A stretch of DNA of 64,000 nucleotides from Sipunculus nudus (taxonomy: Eukaryota; Annelida; Sipuncula; Golfingiida; Sipunculidae). The notes beneath the pieces are model-generated. The model searched no databases and was not told the origin of the DNA. It saw only the letters and a list, made by a program, of their open reading frames with translations. The translations under genes and the position numbers were made by a program. Below, piece by piece: positions 52,741 through 62,870 of this stretch; position 1 is the stretch's first letter; every line of letters starts with the position of its first letter. The stretch is from NCBI GenBank assembly GCA_026874595.1, contig CM049315.1, forward strand, positions 9,275,664 through 9,339,663, written 5' to 3'.

Positions 52741-53577
52741 TCAGACTTTGGCTCTCTCCAGCCCCTCTTGAGTCACCTGTATGTTGACCTTGTTGACCTT
52801 TCATCAAATTATGCACGCTTGAGGGGAGAATCCAGGCAGCTTATGGCCAGCCACAGTTGATCCAGGTGTTCAACCCAACTCATCTAGTAGTTTTAACCAA
52901 CAACATAACAATAAACATGAATTTTTTACAGTTATTTTTTAATATAAATAAAAGCCATAAAACCAGGTACTTATGATCATTATTTAAATGTGTGAAATTT
53001 GTATATTCTGGATTCTCAACATCATTGTTTGGTGAAAACTGAATAAATACCAGACATGGTGCGAATACTTTGTAATTGTATTTAAATACGAATATGATTA
53101 TGTACTCCATTATAAAATTTCTTGCATAAAGAATGGAAATTCAGGTAAAAATGAAAGTATATGAATACTCGTGCAAATACTTTCAAAATGTATTCATGAA
53201 TGCATTCATGAATATATTCTTTAATATTATTTTAATAATCATATCAGTTATATTTCATTTTAAAAAATCATATGATTCTCTTATTATTTTTAATAAAAAT
53301 TATATTTGGGACAATATTTGTAATTTTTTTAATAAATAGTTAAACTCTTATATTATATGTTCTGCTTATAAGTTATATGGCCAAGTCAAAATCTGTGTGA
53401 CAGTAGTACTCCATTTGTTAATAAAATAAATGAAATCAATCCTCTTCCCTGTCTCCAAAGGTACTATCAAAATCAAACATAAGCTAAACAACAACAACTC
53501 ATAATACAGCTTATATTTATTACCACACAAAACCAGCATGTGCCTCATTTCTAAATAATATTTTTTTATCATATATA

Positions 53578-53613
53578 ACAGCTGAGCGTCGTGACCCATA
53601 GGTCCCTTGTTTC
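53578..53613 (+). repeat. Family D terminal fragment
   Basis: ACAGCTGAGCGTCGTGACCC followed by ATAGGTCCCTTGTTT. Confidence 0.55.
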
Positions 53614-54769
53614 CTTATTTGAAGGCTTTATTCTTAAATAAAATAATGCAAACAAATGAATAAAAAAGAAAACTGCTTGTCAAATTTTTTTGCTGCCTGT
53701 CAAGTTAAAATTCCAGGCCTGAGATCAGTAAAAAACTATGTCAGACAAAACTGCTATTTTGACATGAGAGACTTTCATGAAAATGGGCTTCTTTAAAAAT
53801 AACAAAAGAATGTTAATAAATAGAGGCTGAAACAAAGGATTGGTAAATACATTGGGATCATTTAAATTGGTACACCATCACACAGTTGAGGAATGATGCA
53901 TCATAAGTGCAAGGCAATAAAAGAATTAAATGAGTAAATTAAAAAAAAAACAGATGTGACCATAAAGCTTCTAAAATTGATGTGTGTTTTTATTAGCATA
54001 TTTCTATAAATTATCAGGTTTTTAAGTTTTTAATTTAATATACTGAAAGCTTTGAAGGCTTCAATCTTTACTTAACATTTAAAATTAATACTATGAATGT
54101 GTAGGAAATTATTTAATTATTATATTCCCCATCTTTACCTGGTTATTTTACTGTTTTGCTTTATATTAAGATATTATTAAGTCTTGATATCTTTTAAGAT
54201 AATATTAAGTCATGATATATATTCATATATTTAATGGAATGAATTAAAAGAGGCCTGTGGAATATATTTTCTTGTGGAGAACCTTTGTCCTACATAATCT
54301 GTCTAAATGTATTTTGGTACCTGCTGGTGAAATGCTAGCATTTATTAGATGTTAGTTCCAAGTGGTTAATTAGGAGAAGGCCTATTCATTTGATGACAAA
54401 TCAAAAGTTCTATTTAGCCTGTATCACATTGGTACATGTGGGCTGCAGTACTGCCAATGCTTATGTATTATTTTATCAGTGGTTATACAATTTAGTGTGA
54501 ATAAATACCCTGATTATCCAAGCTTTATATGTGTAATAGAACCTTGAATTTTTAGCAGGTTTGTATGAGTTTTCACCTAATCTGACAGATTAAGGGAGAT
54601 CATCCATCCATTCAAATAACATATCATGTCATCCAGCAGTCTGTTGTCTGTTTTGCAGGGTAGATTTGATACTGACAGCCATTAGGGCTATACACAATTT
54701 TGTAATTCACTTTTCAGGTTCCTCTGAACAAGATCATCAACCAAATATTAAACTAAGTTGGTGTGACCC

Positions 54770-55334
54770 TGTGTTTGCTCACTATTAATGAAACACACAC
54801 TTGCTTATCTTACTATGTCATGACCTAATGTCAGGTTTCCAAGCAGATTGGCTTAGGACCTCCATGGATATACAGTTGGAAGTTTTTAGGTCTTACTGTT
54901 AGGATTTGTGCCCTGTTAACAGATGGATTGCTTCATCTGAAGGTCTCAAAAACAGAGAAAAAAATTCATAAAATTAGAAAAAATTCAGGTGGCACCACCA
55001 ACTTTAAGGAAATGATGAAACACTCCATGATCAATTTGCTTGGAAAGATTCATGGCAATCAATGCATTAGTTATTCAAATACTGGAGCTTTTGTATCAAA
55101 TTTTCAGTTATTCTGGAGGTACTTTCGAGCCCCCTAGCTCAGAGGATATAAGTCACAGTGGACTTATTTCTTGTTTCCAAGGAAATTTTTGTGAACTTCC
55201 TTGGGTTTTCAGTTAGAAGTTTCTAGGTCCAACGGTTACGATTTGTGCCCTGTTAATTGACAGACAGACGGTTGGATAATGGACAAAGAGTGATTGCTAC
55301 AGTCAGATGACTTTCAGTCAGCTGAGCTAAAAAT
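54770..55334 (-). repeat. Family A repeat, copy 5
   Basis: Contains the family landmarks GTGCCCTGTTAACAGATGGA, GGTGGCACCACC (54988-54999), AACACTCCATGATCAAT and GAGCTTTTGTATCAAATTTT. It ends with AGTCAGCTGAGCTAAAAA at 55334. Confidence 0.75.
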
Positions 55335-55479
55335 CTTTTAACAGTAGTATGCATATACCTCTATTTAAAAGCTGCTAGTGAAAAAGGAAACATGTTGCTG
55401 GAGTGTTAAGCAGTTAAATATTCATTCTCTGTTATCAGATATGTTATTGCTAACAGTTAAATAATGTCTGTTGTTTCAG

Positions 55480-55600
55480 CCTGGAAATTTAGGAGCCAGG
55501 ACACCTTCGCTTAGTGGCCATGTTGGATTTGACAGTCTGCCTGATCAGCTCGTCAACAAGTCTGTTTCCCAAGGATTTTGTTTTAATATCCTGTGTGTGG
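55480..55600 (+). CDS. Septin exon 2 (start of the GTPase domain)
   Basis: 121 bp, entering in phase 0 after TTTCAG| and leaving after one base of a Gly codon at G|GTGAGT. It encodes residues 20-59: a short [13 protein letters not shown] linker, then [20 protein letters not shown] and [17 protein letters not shown] followed by a beta strand ending at the P-loop is diagnostic of the SEPT6/8/10/11 group and forms the alpha-0/N-terminal part of the septin G domain used in the NC filament interface. The match to vertebrate proteins is close to residue for residue. The downstream P-loop is split from this exon by intron 2 within its first Gly codon. Confidence 0.95.
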
Positions 55601-57117
55601 GTGAGTAACTTGTTCTGATCATCAGTTTCAGTGAGTAGTGTTTCAGATTGTTCCTTGTTTAGATGGTTATATATCCTGGTGGTATGTATATTAAATGTGG
55701 GTTCCACACAAAGTGAATTACTAGGAAGATAAATTAAGGGGAGAAAAACTATTTGTATACAATTTGTGCACTAATAAGACCCAGACATACTGTTCTAAAC
55801 CATGAAATGCCTTGAAATGTGCTGTGCATGTCATTCTTTGATTTATATTTTGTATGACCCCAGTGATGCCACATTTATTAAACATTTTTCCTCCTTTTTA
55901 TGTAGCTTAGCCTTAGAGGCTTTTTTGAGTCTGACAAAAATCAGTCATGGCTTGAGCTTAATGACCTTTATTGAGCTCGTTTCTCTTTACACTTACAGAA
56001 GCATATAGCTCCATATGGTGTACATAAACATGTAAATACAAAAGTGGTCCAGTTACTCAAAAGAATGTAGCACCATCTAGTGTACTGTCTTGTCATCCTG
56101 TTGTCTCAGCAGTCAGTAATTTCGCCCTGGACTGTCAAACATTCATGTTCTCCTGCAAAGTTTACACAAAAGTGGCAATCAGATTGTGAAAAAAACTGAA
56201 CTTTGTGAATGTTAGACCTCATTTACCTGGTAATCAATTTGTCTGTTGTCAGATGTTTGTAATCATCTGCTCACTTGACATGTATATGTGTGTGATGATA
56301 ATAGTCTTTATTTTCTTCCATAAAATGAAGATATTAATATCAGATCATATTAAAAACAAAATGCAAGAAAATACAAAAGGTTTATTTTATTATAACAAGA
56401 TGAAATGATACAAATTTAGCAAAGACCATGAATTATATGATTGGCATCTTTCTACATAATGTGGTACATTGATCACCATGTTCTTCCTAATATTATATAT
56501 AACTTATAAGACAATAAAAGTTGTAGTCTTTATTCATGTTACCCATACAACAGTAATCCATTACACATTAGTAAAGCATAAGTTTAAGTGACATTTGGAA
56601 ATGTAGAAGACCATTGATCAGAGTGACTGTGATTAACCCTAGTGTTATTGTAGGTGATGCCATATGATAAGGTCAATTAAAAAGATGGATTTTGTAGTGT
56701 ATGTTGAACAATATGCATAAATCATTGATCTATATTATGGTCTATGATCAGTATATTGACCACTCGAGAAAAAGTGACCCTTGTGCATGAATTTTAAGTT
56801 TTGTATTTTGCAATTTTTGTATTTCACAAGTTTTTCAGTTCAGTGTGGTTTTGTGATGTTTTTGTCAATTTCTTGATTTTCTTGTGATTCGCACTAATAG
56901 CAGATATATTTGCTAATTTTCTGTGGAAAATTTGTAGAGAATATATTTTTCTAACACTACATTTCTGTAGGGCTTCTGTTCTATTTATGAAGTAGAATGG
57001 GTGTAAATGCATTGCTGTGGTATGTGAAGGCTGCATTGAGTTATGTATTTGCAACTGGAGTACTGGATAAATGGGTCCAGATGGAGACATAATTGCCTGA
57101 CACTATGACCAAACACT

Positions 57118-58251
57118 ATTTTTAGTCCCATGCTGTAGAAGGGAGGACTACTTAAACAGTCTGCATGTGTTTGTTAATCCATCTGTCCGCCCCCTTCTTT
57201 TACCTAATATCACTAAAACCTCCTGTATCATCACTAAATTTTGCAGACATGATTGACATGTGATTATAACTTGCAAGTGGCACCTCCTCTGAACTACTTT
57301 CTGTGGTCAAAAATGGTCTTTTCCATTTCATAAGGTTTTCTCAGATAAATCAGTAAATAAGAACAATTTCAAATCATATACCAGAATTCCTTATAGCAAA
57401 TGGAATTAGATGGATACTGCTGTGAATGGAATTATTTTCAAAATGTTTCCACAGGACATTCAATTTTATTGATCACAGCATTTTATGATTTCACATGTAA
57501 CTTGCACATGTTGTGCAGTCTGTTACATATATCTCATGAACCACTCCACCAGTCATTATCAGATTTGGCAGACTCATTGCCCACTTGGCTGACCTATTAT
57601 TGTATCCACCAAAACAGAGTTTTGCGGGTACTGTGTTTAGCGCGGGTTCTGCTGCCGCCTCGTTGGTTTCCGGAGAACTCCTCTTAGACCCTTGGACTGA
57701 TCTTTCTGAAACCCAGCAAAGTTGTTTTATCACCATTGTAGTTGTGTTTAACAAAGACAGGTGGTACCAATTGAATTTCTTTCTGTGCAGTACGAATCTG
57801 GGTGTCTTTTAATAAGAGCCCATATCTCAGGAAAGGTTCAATGTATTGAGCTGAAATTTTGCATGTTAATAGATCTTGGATCTCTTCAGCTCATTATGGA
57901 GACTGGTGGCATCACCTACAATACTTTTTAAGTAGCGTCCATCCTTACATTTGCTTTGGGTGAAAATTGCTCATATCTCAGTAGTGGTTCAAGGTGTTGG
58001 TCTAAAATTTGGCATGTCTATCCATCTTGGAAAGTTTTCTCATAAATCAAACAGGTATCTTCACCTACCTTCCCATTTTGGTAGAATAAATTAATGCCCT
58101 TCTCTCAGGAGTGATTTGCTGTATTGGCCTGAAATTGTGTATATCCATAAATCTTGGGCCCCTCCATCTTTAACTGAAGAATGGTGGTGCCATCTCCAAT
58201 CATTTTCCCATGGCCTCCATCCATAAATTTGCTTTGGATGCCATCTCCAAT
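57118..58251 (+). repeat. Family C repeat, left part (interrupted by a Helitron-like element)
   Basis: Starts TTTTTAGTCCCATGCTGTAG. From about 57930 it has a 300-bp module (GCGTCCATCC..TTGCTTTGGGTGAAAATTGC..TCTCAGGAGTGATTTGCTGT..CATCTCCAATCATTTTCCC) that recurs at 60558-60870 on the other side of the inserted element. Confidence 0.65.
57597..57830 (+). mobile_element. Diverged Helitron-like 5' end
   Basis: TATTGTATCCACCAAAACAG..GTTTTGCGGGTAC resembles the TATTGTATCCCC..GGGGATAC starts of the other copies. It is followed by a GCTGCCGCC block at the position of their CCGCCG block. No matching 3' end found. Confidence 0.4.
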
Positions 58252-60557
58252 TATTGTATCCCCAGACAAAGTCGGGGGATACTATGTTTTCATACCGGTC
58301 CCGCCGCCGCATATAAATCTTGTTGGCGCGATAACCCAAAAAATATTTCACGGAACTTTACCAAACTTGGTATATGTATTGATATGGGTAAGAGGACGAC
58401 GCCTATTTAAAATGAGGTCATGACCTATACAAGGAGAGTGTCCTTGACCTTGAATAGGTCCAATTTTGGGGAAAATCACACAAATTCTTCAATATCTCAA
58501 GAAATCTTGCATGGATTTATCCAAAAATCAAGTTGATGGAAGATCATGGATAGGGTTGTCATGTTCCAGAAACTGGTGGCGCCACCTATTATTCTTTACT
58601 TGTTTTCGTGCCGTTTAATACCCCAAAATTGCCACCTTACAGTACTGTGAGCATTATAAGTCAAAAACTAATAGACAGATTTCTTTTATATTATGCATAT
58701 ACATAGGTATAGGTTATGGGATGATGCTTATTTAAATTGGGGTCATGAACTTTCCTATGATAGTGGCCTTGACCTTGAATATTGCCATATATGGTGAAAA
58801 TCACACACCTCTTATGATATCTCCAGTGTTGATAGCCATATGGATTTCAAACATGACTTATGCATGGCCCACCACTAAAGTAAGAACCCTATAGGTTCTA
58901 GGGTCATGAGGTCAAAGGTCAAGGTCACTGGACTGGCATTTTAAAAGATACTGTGGATGCATTTTAAGCCAAACTTTCACCCCAGGTCTTCCATCTTGAA
59001 TATATAGCTCACTCGCCGATCGTGGATGATCCATATAAATTTTGGGGTCACAAGGTCAAAGGTCAAGGCCACAGGAGCTATCTGTCCAAAAATTAGTTTC
59101 TGGATGATAATTCCTGCTTTTATTGATGTAATGATTTCAAACTTGACTTGTATATGGCCCATTGAAAAAGCAAGACCCAAATTGATTTTGGGGTCATGAG
59201 GTCAAAGGTCAAGGTCACAGGACATCTTTAAAAAGATGTGGATGCATTTTCAGCTTAACATTTCATCTCAGATCTTTCATCTTGGACATATAGTTCACCT
59301 GCCAAGAGAGTAAGACCCCTATCAATTTTGAGGTCACAAGGTCAAAGGTGAAGGTCACAGGAGCCATCTGTCCAAAAATTAGTTTCTGGATGATAATTCC
59401 TTCTTTTATTGATGTAATGATTTCAAACTTGACTTGTGATATGTCCCATTGAAAAAGCAAGACCCAAATTGATTTTGGGGTCATGAGGTCAAAGGTCAAG
59501 GTCACAGGACATCTTTAAAAAGATGTGGATGCATTTTCAGCCAAACATTTCATCTCAGATCTTTCATCTTGCACATATAGTTCACCTGCCAAGAGAGGAA
59601 GAACCCTATCAATTTTGAGGTCACAAGGTCAAAGGTGAAGGTCACAGGAGCCATCTGTCCAAAAATTAGTTTCTGAAGATAATTCCTTCTTTTATTGATG
59701 TATGGATTTCAAACTTTGCTTTGTTATTGACCCATTAGAAAAACAAGACCGCAATTTGATTTTGGGGTCATGAGGTCAAAGGTCAAGGTCACAGGCAACC
59801 TCTTAAAAAAGATTGTGGATGCATTTTCAGCCAAACAATTAATCTCAGATCTTTCATCTTTCACATGTAGTTCACCTGCCAAGAGTGGGAGACCCCTATC
59901 AGTTTTGAGGTCACAAGGTCAAAGGTGAAGGTCACAGGAGCCATATGTCCAAAAATTAGTTTCTGGATGATAATTCCTGCTTTTATTGATGTATGGATTT
60001 CAAACTTGTCTTGTATATGTCCCATTGGAAAAGTAAGACCAAAATTGATTGTGGGGTCATGGGGTCAAATGTCAAGGTCACAGGACACATCTTTAAAAAG
60101 ATTTGGATGCATTTTCAGCCAAACATTTAATCTCAGATCTTTCATCTTGCACATATAGTTCTCCTGCCAGAGAGGAAGAACACTTTCAATTTTGAGGTCA
60201 CAAGGTCAAAGGTGAAGGTCACAGGAGCCATCTGTCCAAAAATAAGTTTCTGGATGATAATTCCTGCTTTATTGATGTATAGATTTCAAACTTGACTTGC
60301 ATATTTCCCATTGGAAAAGCAAGACCCAAATTGATTTTGGGGTTATGAGGTCAAAGGTCAAGGTCACAGGACACATCTTTAAAAAGATCAAGGTCACAGG
60401 ACCAACATCTTCAACAAGATTGTGGATTGTTAGATTGAAGAAACAATAAATATGCCAAGTGTCAGTATATGCTGCTAAAAGTGGGGGTCTGTTCTTGTAG
60501 GGGGGGCCTACTATGTCTGGGGATACTCTGGCACCTGCGGTGCCAAGAAATGTCTAG
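58252..60557 (+). mobile_element. Helitron-like non-autonomous element, copy 2
   Basis: Same ends as copy 1 (TATTGTATCCCCAGACAAAG; GGCACC-TGC-GGTGCC hairpin, nine bases, CTAG at 60554-60557, then TT). It is not interrupted by the hAT element and has eleven internal monomers with the AGGTCAAAGGTCA motif between about 58908 and 60365. One monomer (near 60064) is degenerate. GGTGGCGCCACC at 58575-58586. Confidence 0.78.
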
Positions 60558-60870
60558 TTTTACTGTGGCGTCCATCCATAAATTTGCTTTGGGTGAAAAT
60601 TGCTCATATCTCAATAGTGGTTCAAGGTGTTGGTCTAAAATTTGGCATGTCTGTCCATCTTGGAAAGTATATCATAAACCAAACAGGTGGCACCACCTAC
60701 CATCATGTTTTTGTTGAATAAATTAATGCCCTTCTCTCAGGAGTGATTTGCTGTATTGGCCTGAAATTGTGCATATCCATAGATCTTGGGCTTCTCCATC
60801 TTTGACTGAAGAATGGTGGTGCCATCTCCAATCATTTTCCCATGGCCTCCATCCATAAATTTGCTTTGGA
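60558..60870 (+). repeat. Family C repeat, right part
   Basis: Second copy of the 300-bp module seen at 57930-58251, with GGTGGCACCACC at 60686-60697 where the first copy has a degenerate version. Confidence 0.65.
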
Positions 60871-61207
60871 TGCAAAATTTAGAAATGTTATTCCAAAGGT
60901 CAGTGGTTTTGCAGTTGTATACCTGGCAATGGAGAGAAATCCTGTTGCAGGCCCCAGAGTAAAACCTTTACCACATGGATATTCCCTCTGGACTTGGTGG
61001 GGGGGGGGGGGTATGATAAGGTGAAGGGGGGCGGGGGAATGGGTACTGGATACAGGAGTTTTGCTATTTTAGAATGGTTAATCTTTCAGTGCTTTGATTG
61101 AATGCTCTGTCTGCATTCTGATCAAACAATTCATTAATAAACAGATATAAATGACCATCATTGCAGTACACTGGTTTTCTTATGTTGATCTCTTTTTATA
61201 TTTACAG

Positions 61208-61321
61208 GAGAGACTGGGCTTGGGAAGTCCACCTTAATGGACACCTTATTCAACACAAATTTTGATTCAACTCAAAGTACACATGACCTGCCAGGAGTCA
61301 AGCTCAAGTCTCACACTTATG
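61208..61321 (+). CDS. Septin exon 3 (P-loop and switch I)
   Basis: 114 bp, phase 1 in and phase 1 out (TATG|GTAAGA). Residues 60-97. The P-loop GETGLGKST (residues 60-68) matches GxxxxGKS/T and binds the GTP phosphates. [10 protein letters not shown] follows, then the switch I segment ending GVKLKSHTY. By hand alignment the position of the catalytic switch I threonine of SEPT2 (Thr78) is occupied by Gly in the PGVKLK stretch, as in the other group 6 septins, so this subunit is probably not a GTPase. The last 19 bp of the exon (from 61303) and its donor are the first unit of a tandem array in intron 3. Reading through the donor meets a TAA at the second array copy. Confidence 0.95.
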
Positions 61322-61602
61322 GTAAGATTACTCTAACTCAAGTCTCACACTTATGGTAAGATTACTGTAACTTAGTCTCACACTTATGGTAATATTACTC
61401 TAACTCAAGTCTCACACTAATGGTAAGATTACTGTAACTCATTCTCACACTTATGGTAATATTACTCTAACTCAAGTCTCACACTTATTGTAAGATTACT
61501 GTAACTCAGTCTCACACTTATGGTAATATTATCCTAACTCAAGTCTCACACTTATGGTAAGATTACTCTTTACTCAAGTCTCACACTTATGGTAAGATTA
61601 CT
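61303..61602 (+). repeat. Exon-derived minisatellite: about 34-bp units of septin exon 3 end plus its 5' splice site
   Basis: Nine tandem copies of a 33-36-bp unit, the first being the real exon end and donor. Each unit carries the exon motif TCTCACACTTATG, then GTAAGATTACT or GTAATATTACT. Copies 1, 2, 4, 8 and 9 keep ATG|GTAAGA (copy 4 has AATG); copies 3, 5 and 7 read ATG|GTAATA; copy 6 reads ATT|GTAAGA. The alternation of GTAAGA and GTAATA forms in copies 2-7 indicates amplification of a two-unit (about 67-bp) block. The array stops at about 61602, after which intron 3 looks unique. Confidence 0.93.
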
Positions 61603-62133
61603 GAAAAGTAGAACTCTTAAATTTACGATTCTATGTAGACCTTCCTCTGTAAATATTACAATTCTCTTTCACCTCCACCAAGGATTTATGTCAATTATGA
61701 TTTGTTAATTAAAAGTCATAAATGTATTTCTTAGAAAATACTGTTAAACTAATTCCATGGATACGAAAAAGCAAGGTATATATTTGGATTTGATGCCGGT
61801 AAAGAAATAGAGCCATTTTGGTTCTGTTTTGCAGATCACACCTCCTGAATCCTTTTTATCACTACTCATTCATATGAAGCTGTAATCATATTGATGAAAA
61901 TTAATAGGGTCATACTTGTACCTGTAGTGTTTGTTGGTATCAGGTATTTAAGGTGCGTTGTAAGGTTGTTACTGGTAGTTGTTATCAGTTTGGCACACAT
62001 AATCGTGACATGACACCTTTGTGTCATATTAATCAGAATATTATTGTCCATAGAATGTTTGATACAATTTCATAAAATCTTAAGGTATACTCATACACAC
62101 TCACTTCAGGGATTTGTATATTATTTTTTGCAG
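61322..62133 (+). other. Septin intron 3 (0.81 kb)
   Basis: Begins with the exon-derived array and continues with about 530 bp of unique AT-rich sequence. The acceptor is TTTTTTGCAG|. No other feature seen. Confidence 0.9.
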
Positions 62134-62215
62134 AGCTGCAGGAAAGCAATGTGCGCTTAAAGCTGACTATCGTTGACACTGTTGGCTTCGGAGACCAGAT
62201 TGATAAAACAGATAG
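62134..62215 (+). CDS. Septin exon 4 (G3 motif)
   Basis: 82 bp, entering in phase 1 and leaving after two bases of a Ser codon at AG|GTATGA. Residues 98-124: [14 protein letters not shown], then [17 protein letters not shown] (residues 112-115) is the G3 (DxxG) motif that contacts the gamma-phosphate and Mg2+. [23 protein letters not shown] is nearly invariant in vertebrate SEPT6-group proteins, which makes this the firmest family assignment in the window. The Asp is present, whereas some group members have Ser here. Confidence 0.96.
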
Positions 62216-62729
62216 GTATGAAACCTTTGTTTAGTTCTCTGTGCTTTAGTATTAATTTATTTAGCTTTAATTTATATTTACCTTCTACAAGACCAAAGGT
62301 AAATTTTCACAAAATGTGGTTGTATAAAGGAGCTGACCAAGTTTTTTTTAAAGGTGATTACAACATTTTTTCAGATAGATGGTGTAGCTTGATTCCTGAA
62401 ATGAAATAATGGCATGTATTTCATGAAATGTGAATCCAAAGGCCTGTGCAAAGGTACACTCTAATGCATAGTTAACTACAATGACCTGCATATAATTTAT
62501 AGAAACTTGAAATCCAGAAGCATTTGTAATAACACATTAACTGTCAACAGAAATCCTGAGGTAAAGAAAAGATGGATTTTGGCTCATTTATCATCATTAT
62601 TTTTTATTTAAAATGACTGAATAAGCGTTTAGTACTTTAGAACTTGGAAGTTTCTTTATGCTCATGATATCTTTATTCCCTTGTAATCAATAGTTATGAA
62701 GTCTCCATATTTATTGGTTTTGTGTGCAG
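62216..62729 (+). other. Septin intron 4 (0.51 kb)
   Basis: GTATGA to GTGTGCAG. Unique AT-rich sequence; nothing else seen. Confidence 0.9.
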
Positions 62730-62870
62730 TGCCAAGCCCATTGTTGACTACATTGATGCTCAGTTTGAGAGCTACCTCCAGGAAGAACTCAAGGTCAAGA
62801 GGTCAATCCACAACTACCATGACACCAGGGTGCATGCCTGCCTCTATTTCGTTGCCCCCACCGGTCACTC
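62730..62870 (+). CDS. Septin exon 5
   Basis: 141 bp; its first base completes Ser125, and it ends after two bases of a Ser codon at TC|GTATGT. Residues 126-171: [26 protein letters not shown], then [20 protein letters not shown]. This is the alpha-2/beta-4 part of the septin G domain, where YLQEEL..KRS, DTR(V/I)H and CLYF(V/I)APTGH are family signatures. The Ser completed at its 3' border corresponds to GHS before LKSLDL in vertebrate proteins. The following exon, which should encode the AKAD guanine-specificity motif, was not found before the right edge. Confidence 0.95.

Larger units (their letters stand above)
36276..55479 (+). other. Septin intron 1 (19.2 kb)
   Basis: Runs from GTGAGT to GTTTCAG. 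It holds most of the window's mobile elements, listed separately. Stretches with nothing recognised: 36276-39150, 40340-41460, 50790-51890, 52750-53570 and 53620-54760, apart from homopolymer runs (for example the C run near 40510). No gene hosted in the intron was found. Confidence 0.85.
55601..61207 (+). other. Septin intron 2 (5.6 kb)
   Basis: GTGAGT to TTTACAG. It contains the family C repeat and a Helitron-like element (listed separately). 55601-57110 and 60871-61207 hold nothing recognised apart from a G-rich run at about 60998-61037. Confidence 0.9.

Noticed and set aside
57585-57812. Open frame of 75 codons beginning MADLLLYPPK
   Set aside because: It runs across a Helitron-like 5' end and family C repeat and shows no domain.
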